From an uncultured Clostridia bacterium (GTDB taxonomy: Bacteria > Bacillota > Clostridia > Oscillospirales > Acutalibacteraceae): a DNA stretch of 6,217 nucleotides. Every line of letters starts with the position of its first letter. Position 1 is the first letter of the stretch. A program made the position numbers and the translations under genes. This document shows positions 4,887-6,217 of this stretch, one piece after another. The notes beneath the pieces were generated by a model. The model made no database searches. It was not told the origin of the DNA and saw only the letters and a list, made by a program, of their open reading frames with translations. Location of the stretch: assembly GCA_905236975.1 (NCBI GenBank), contig CAJOQU010000116.1:1-6217 (forward strand). The letters are read 5' to 3'.

Positions 4887-6217
4887 ATGAGTTTAAAGGA
4901 AACAAAAAAGGTTGAGACTAACCGTTACGAGCTTGAGATCACGATCGACGGTGAAAAATTCCGCGAGGCGATCAAAACCGCTTACAAACAAAACGGTAAA
5001 AAAATCAATGTGCCGGGCTTTCGAAAGGGCAAAGCTCCCCTGCATATCATCGAGACCTACTACGGCGCAGAAGTCTTTTTTGAAGACGCATTGAATCTGC
5101 TTTATAACGATGTGGTCGAAGAAGCTATTGACGAATCAAAGCTCAAAGTCATCAACGATAAAATGGATTTTGATCTGGTCTCCATCTCTAAAGAGGACGG
5201 GGTTGATTTCAAGATTACCGTAACCACTTACCCCGAGATCGAATTGGGTGATTATAAGGGCTTGAAGGCTGAAAAGGCCGCCGTAAAGGTAGACGCGGCC
5301 GAGGTCAACGCCGAGCTTTCCGCCATGGCCGAGCGCAATTCCCGCATGGTCTCTGTCGAGGATCGCGCCGCCCAAAAAGGCGACACCGTGGTCATTGATT
5401 TTGAGGGCTTTGTGGATGACAAGGCGTTTGACGGCGGCAAGGCCGAGGGTCATTCGTTAGAACTGGGTTCGGGTCAGTTTATTCCCGGCTTTGAGGAACA
5501 GATCGAAGGCCATAACATTGACGATGAATTTGATGTCAATGTCACTTTCCCGGAGGATTACGGCGCCAAGGAGCTTGCCGGCAAAGCGGCGGTCTTTAAG
5601 GTTAAACTGCATGAGATCAAGGTCAAAGAACTGCCCGCCATTGACGATGAGTTCGCCAAAGACGTCAGTGAGTTTGACACCGTTAAAGAGTTAAAGGCCG
5701 ATCTGAAAAAGAAGGCGATCGAGCGCAAGGAAAAGGCCGCTGAGGAAGCGGTGGAAAACGCACTGGTACAGCAGATCGTTGACAGCATCAAGGGTGAAAT
5801 TCCCGAGGCAATGTTCGAAAACCGGTTAAACCAAAGCGTAGAGGAGTTTGCCTACCGCTTGCAGTCGCAGGGTTTGAACCTGGAAACCTACTTAAAATAC
5901 ACCAATTCATCGTTAGAGGAGTTTAAAAAGTCCTTCCGCCCGCAGGCCGAGTCACAGGTGAAGTACCGCCTGGCGCTTGAAAAGATCGTCGAGTTGGAGG
6001 GCATCACCGCCGATGAAAAAGAGATCGATGAGGAATATGCCAAAATGGCTGAAAATTACGGCGTAGAGGTCGATCAGGTCAAAGCGGCTATCCCGGCGGA
6101 AGAGGTTGCCAAGGATTTGGCGGTCGGCAAAGCGATTGATTTTGTAAAAGCCAACGCCGAAATCACCGTCGCCGCACCGGAAGAAAAGAAGCCGGCCAAG
6201 GCAACAGCGGAAAAGAA
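4887..6217 (+). CDS. tig: Trigger factor, ribosome-associated chaperone (3' end outside window)
   Basis: Trigger factor binds the ribosome at the exit tunnel and shields nascent chains; it also has peptidyl-prolyl isomerase activity. The 443 codons present are open to the window end. The N-terminal ribosome-binding domain carries the signature GFRKGKAP at residues 44-51. The FKBP-type isomerase domain spans about 160-245, starting near KGDTVVIDFEG and containing FIPGFEEQIEG, FPEDYGAKELAGK and the exit sequence ELPAIDDEFAKD. The helical substrate-binding arm follows to about 428. After residue 429 the sequence turns into a Lys/Ala/Pro/Glu-rich tail (APEEKKPAKATAEK) that already passes the 432-residue length of the E. 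coli protein and continues past base 6217. It has its own promoter and a good ribosome binding site. In related genomes clpP/clpX often follow, but nothing of that is visible here. Confidence 0.97.
   Translation, partial: MSLKETKKVETNRYELEITIDGEKFREAIKTAYKQNGKKINVPGFRKGKAPLHIIETYYGAEVFFEDALNLLYNDVVEEAIDESKLKVINDKMDFDLVSISKEDGVDFKITVTTYPEIELGDYKGLKAEKAAVKVDAAEVNAELSAMAERNSRMVSVEDRAAQKGDTVVIDFEGFVDDKAFDGGKAEGHSLELGSGQFIPGFEEQIEGHNIDDEFDVNVTFPEDYGAKELAGKAAVFKVKLHEIKVKELPAIDDEFAKDVSEFDTVKELKADLKKKAIERKEKAAEEAVENALVQQIVDSIKGEIPEAMFENRLNQSVEEFAYRLQSQGLNLETYLKYTNSSLEEFKKSFRPQAESQVKYRLALEKIVELEGITADEKEIDEEYAKMAENYGVEVDQVKAAIPAEEVAKDLAVGKAIDFVKANAEITVAAPEEKKPAKATAEK

Overview
The window reads as ordinary chromosome from a low-to-mid GC Firmicute, most likely a member of the class Clostridia close to the Oscillospiraceae/Ruminococcaceae. 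The reasons are the order rbgA-rnhB-yraN, strong AGGAGG-type ribosome binding sites, two TTG starts, a DUF1540 cysteine-rich miniprotein and a sigma-A-type promoter before tig. The taxon is an inference from gene content and style. No mobile element, CRISPR array, tRNA or rRNA is visible.

Bases 1-2317 hold four tightly packed plus-strand genes: the 3' half of rbgA (50S subunit assembly GTPase), rnhB (RNase HII), yraN (UPF0102 nuclease-fold protein) and an M19 membrane-dipeptidase family protein. rbgA and rnhB overlap, the rnhB stop lies inside the yraN ribosome binding site, and the dipeptidase follows after 48 bp. thrC (threonine synthase, 2353-3846) comes 35 bp later with its own ribosome binding site and no visible promoter or terminator between, so all five may be co-transcribed.

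Bases 3847-4102 contain a small minus-strand gene for a 55-residue DUF1540 protein with nine cysteines. It converges on thrC with only 4 bp between the stop codons and diverges from the next plus-strand gene. A perfect 7-bp-arm palindrome lies just upstream of its ribosome binding site.

Bases 4103-4780 encode a calcineurin-like metallophosphoesterase. Its first ATG (4157) lies after the essential N-terminal Asp-x-His metal-binding motif, which is encoded in frame upstream with no ATG, GTG or TTG. The gene therefore either uses a rare ATC/ATT start or has lost its start codon. This is the most unusual observation in the window.

Bases 4823-6217 hold a clear extended -10 promoter followed by tig (trigger factor), which runs off the window end still open. 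I did not find a new multi-gene system here. The genes serve ribosome assembly, RNA/DNA maintenance, peptide and amino-acid metabolism and protein folding.
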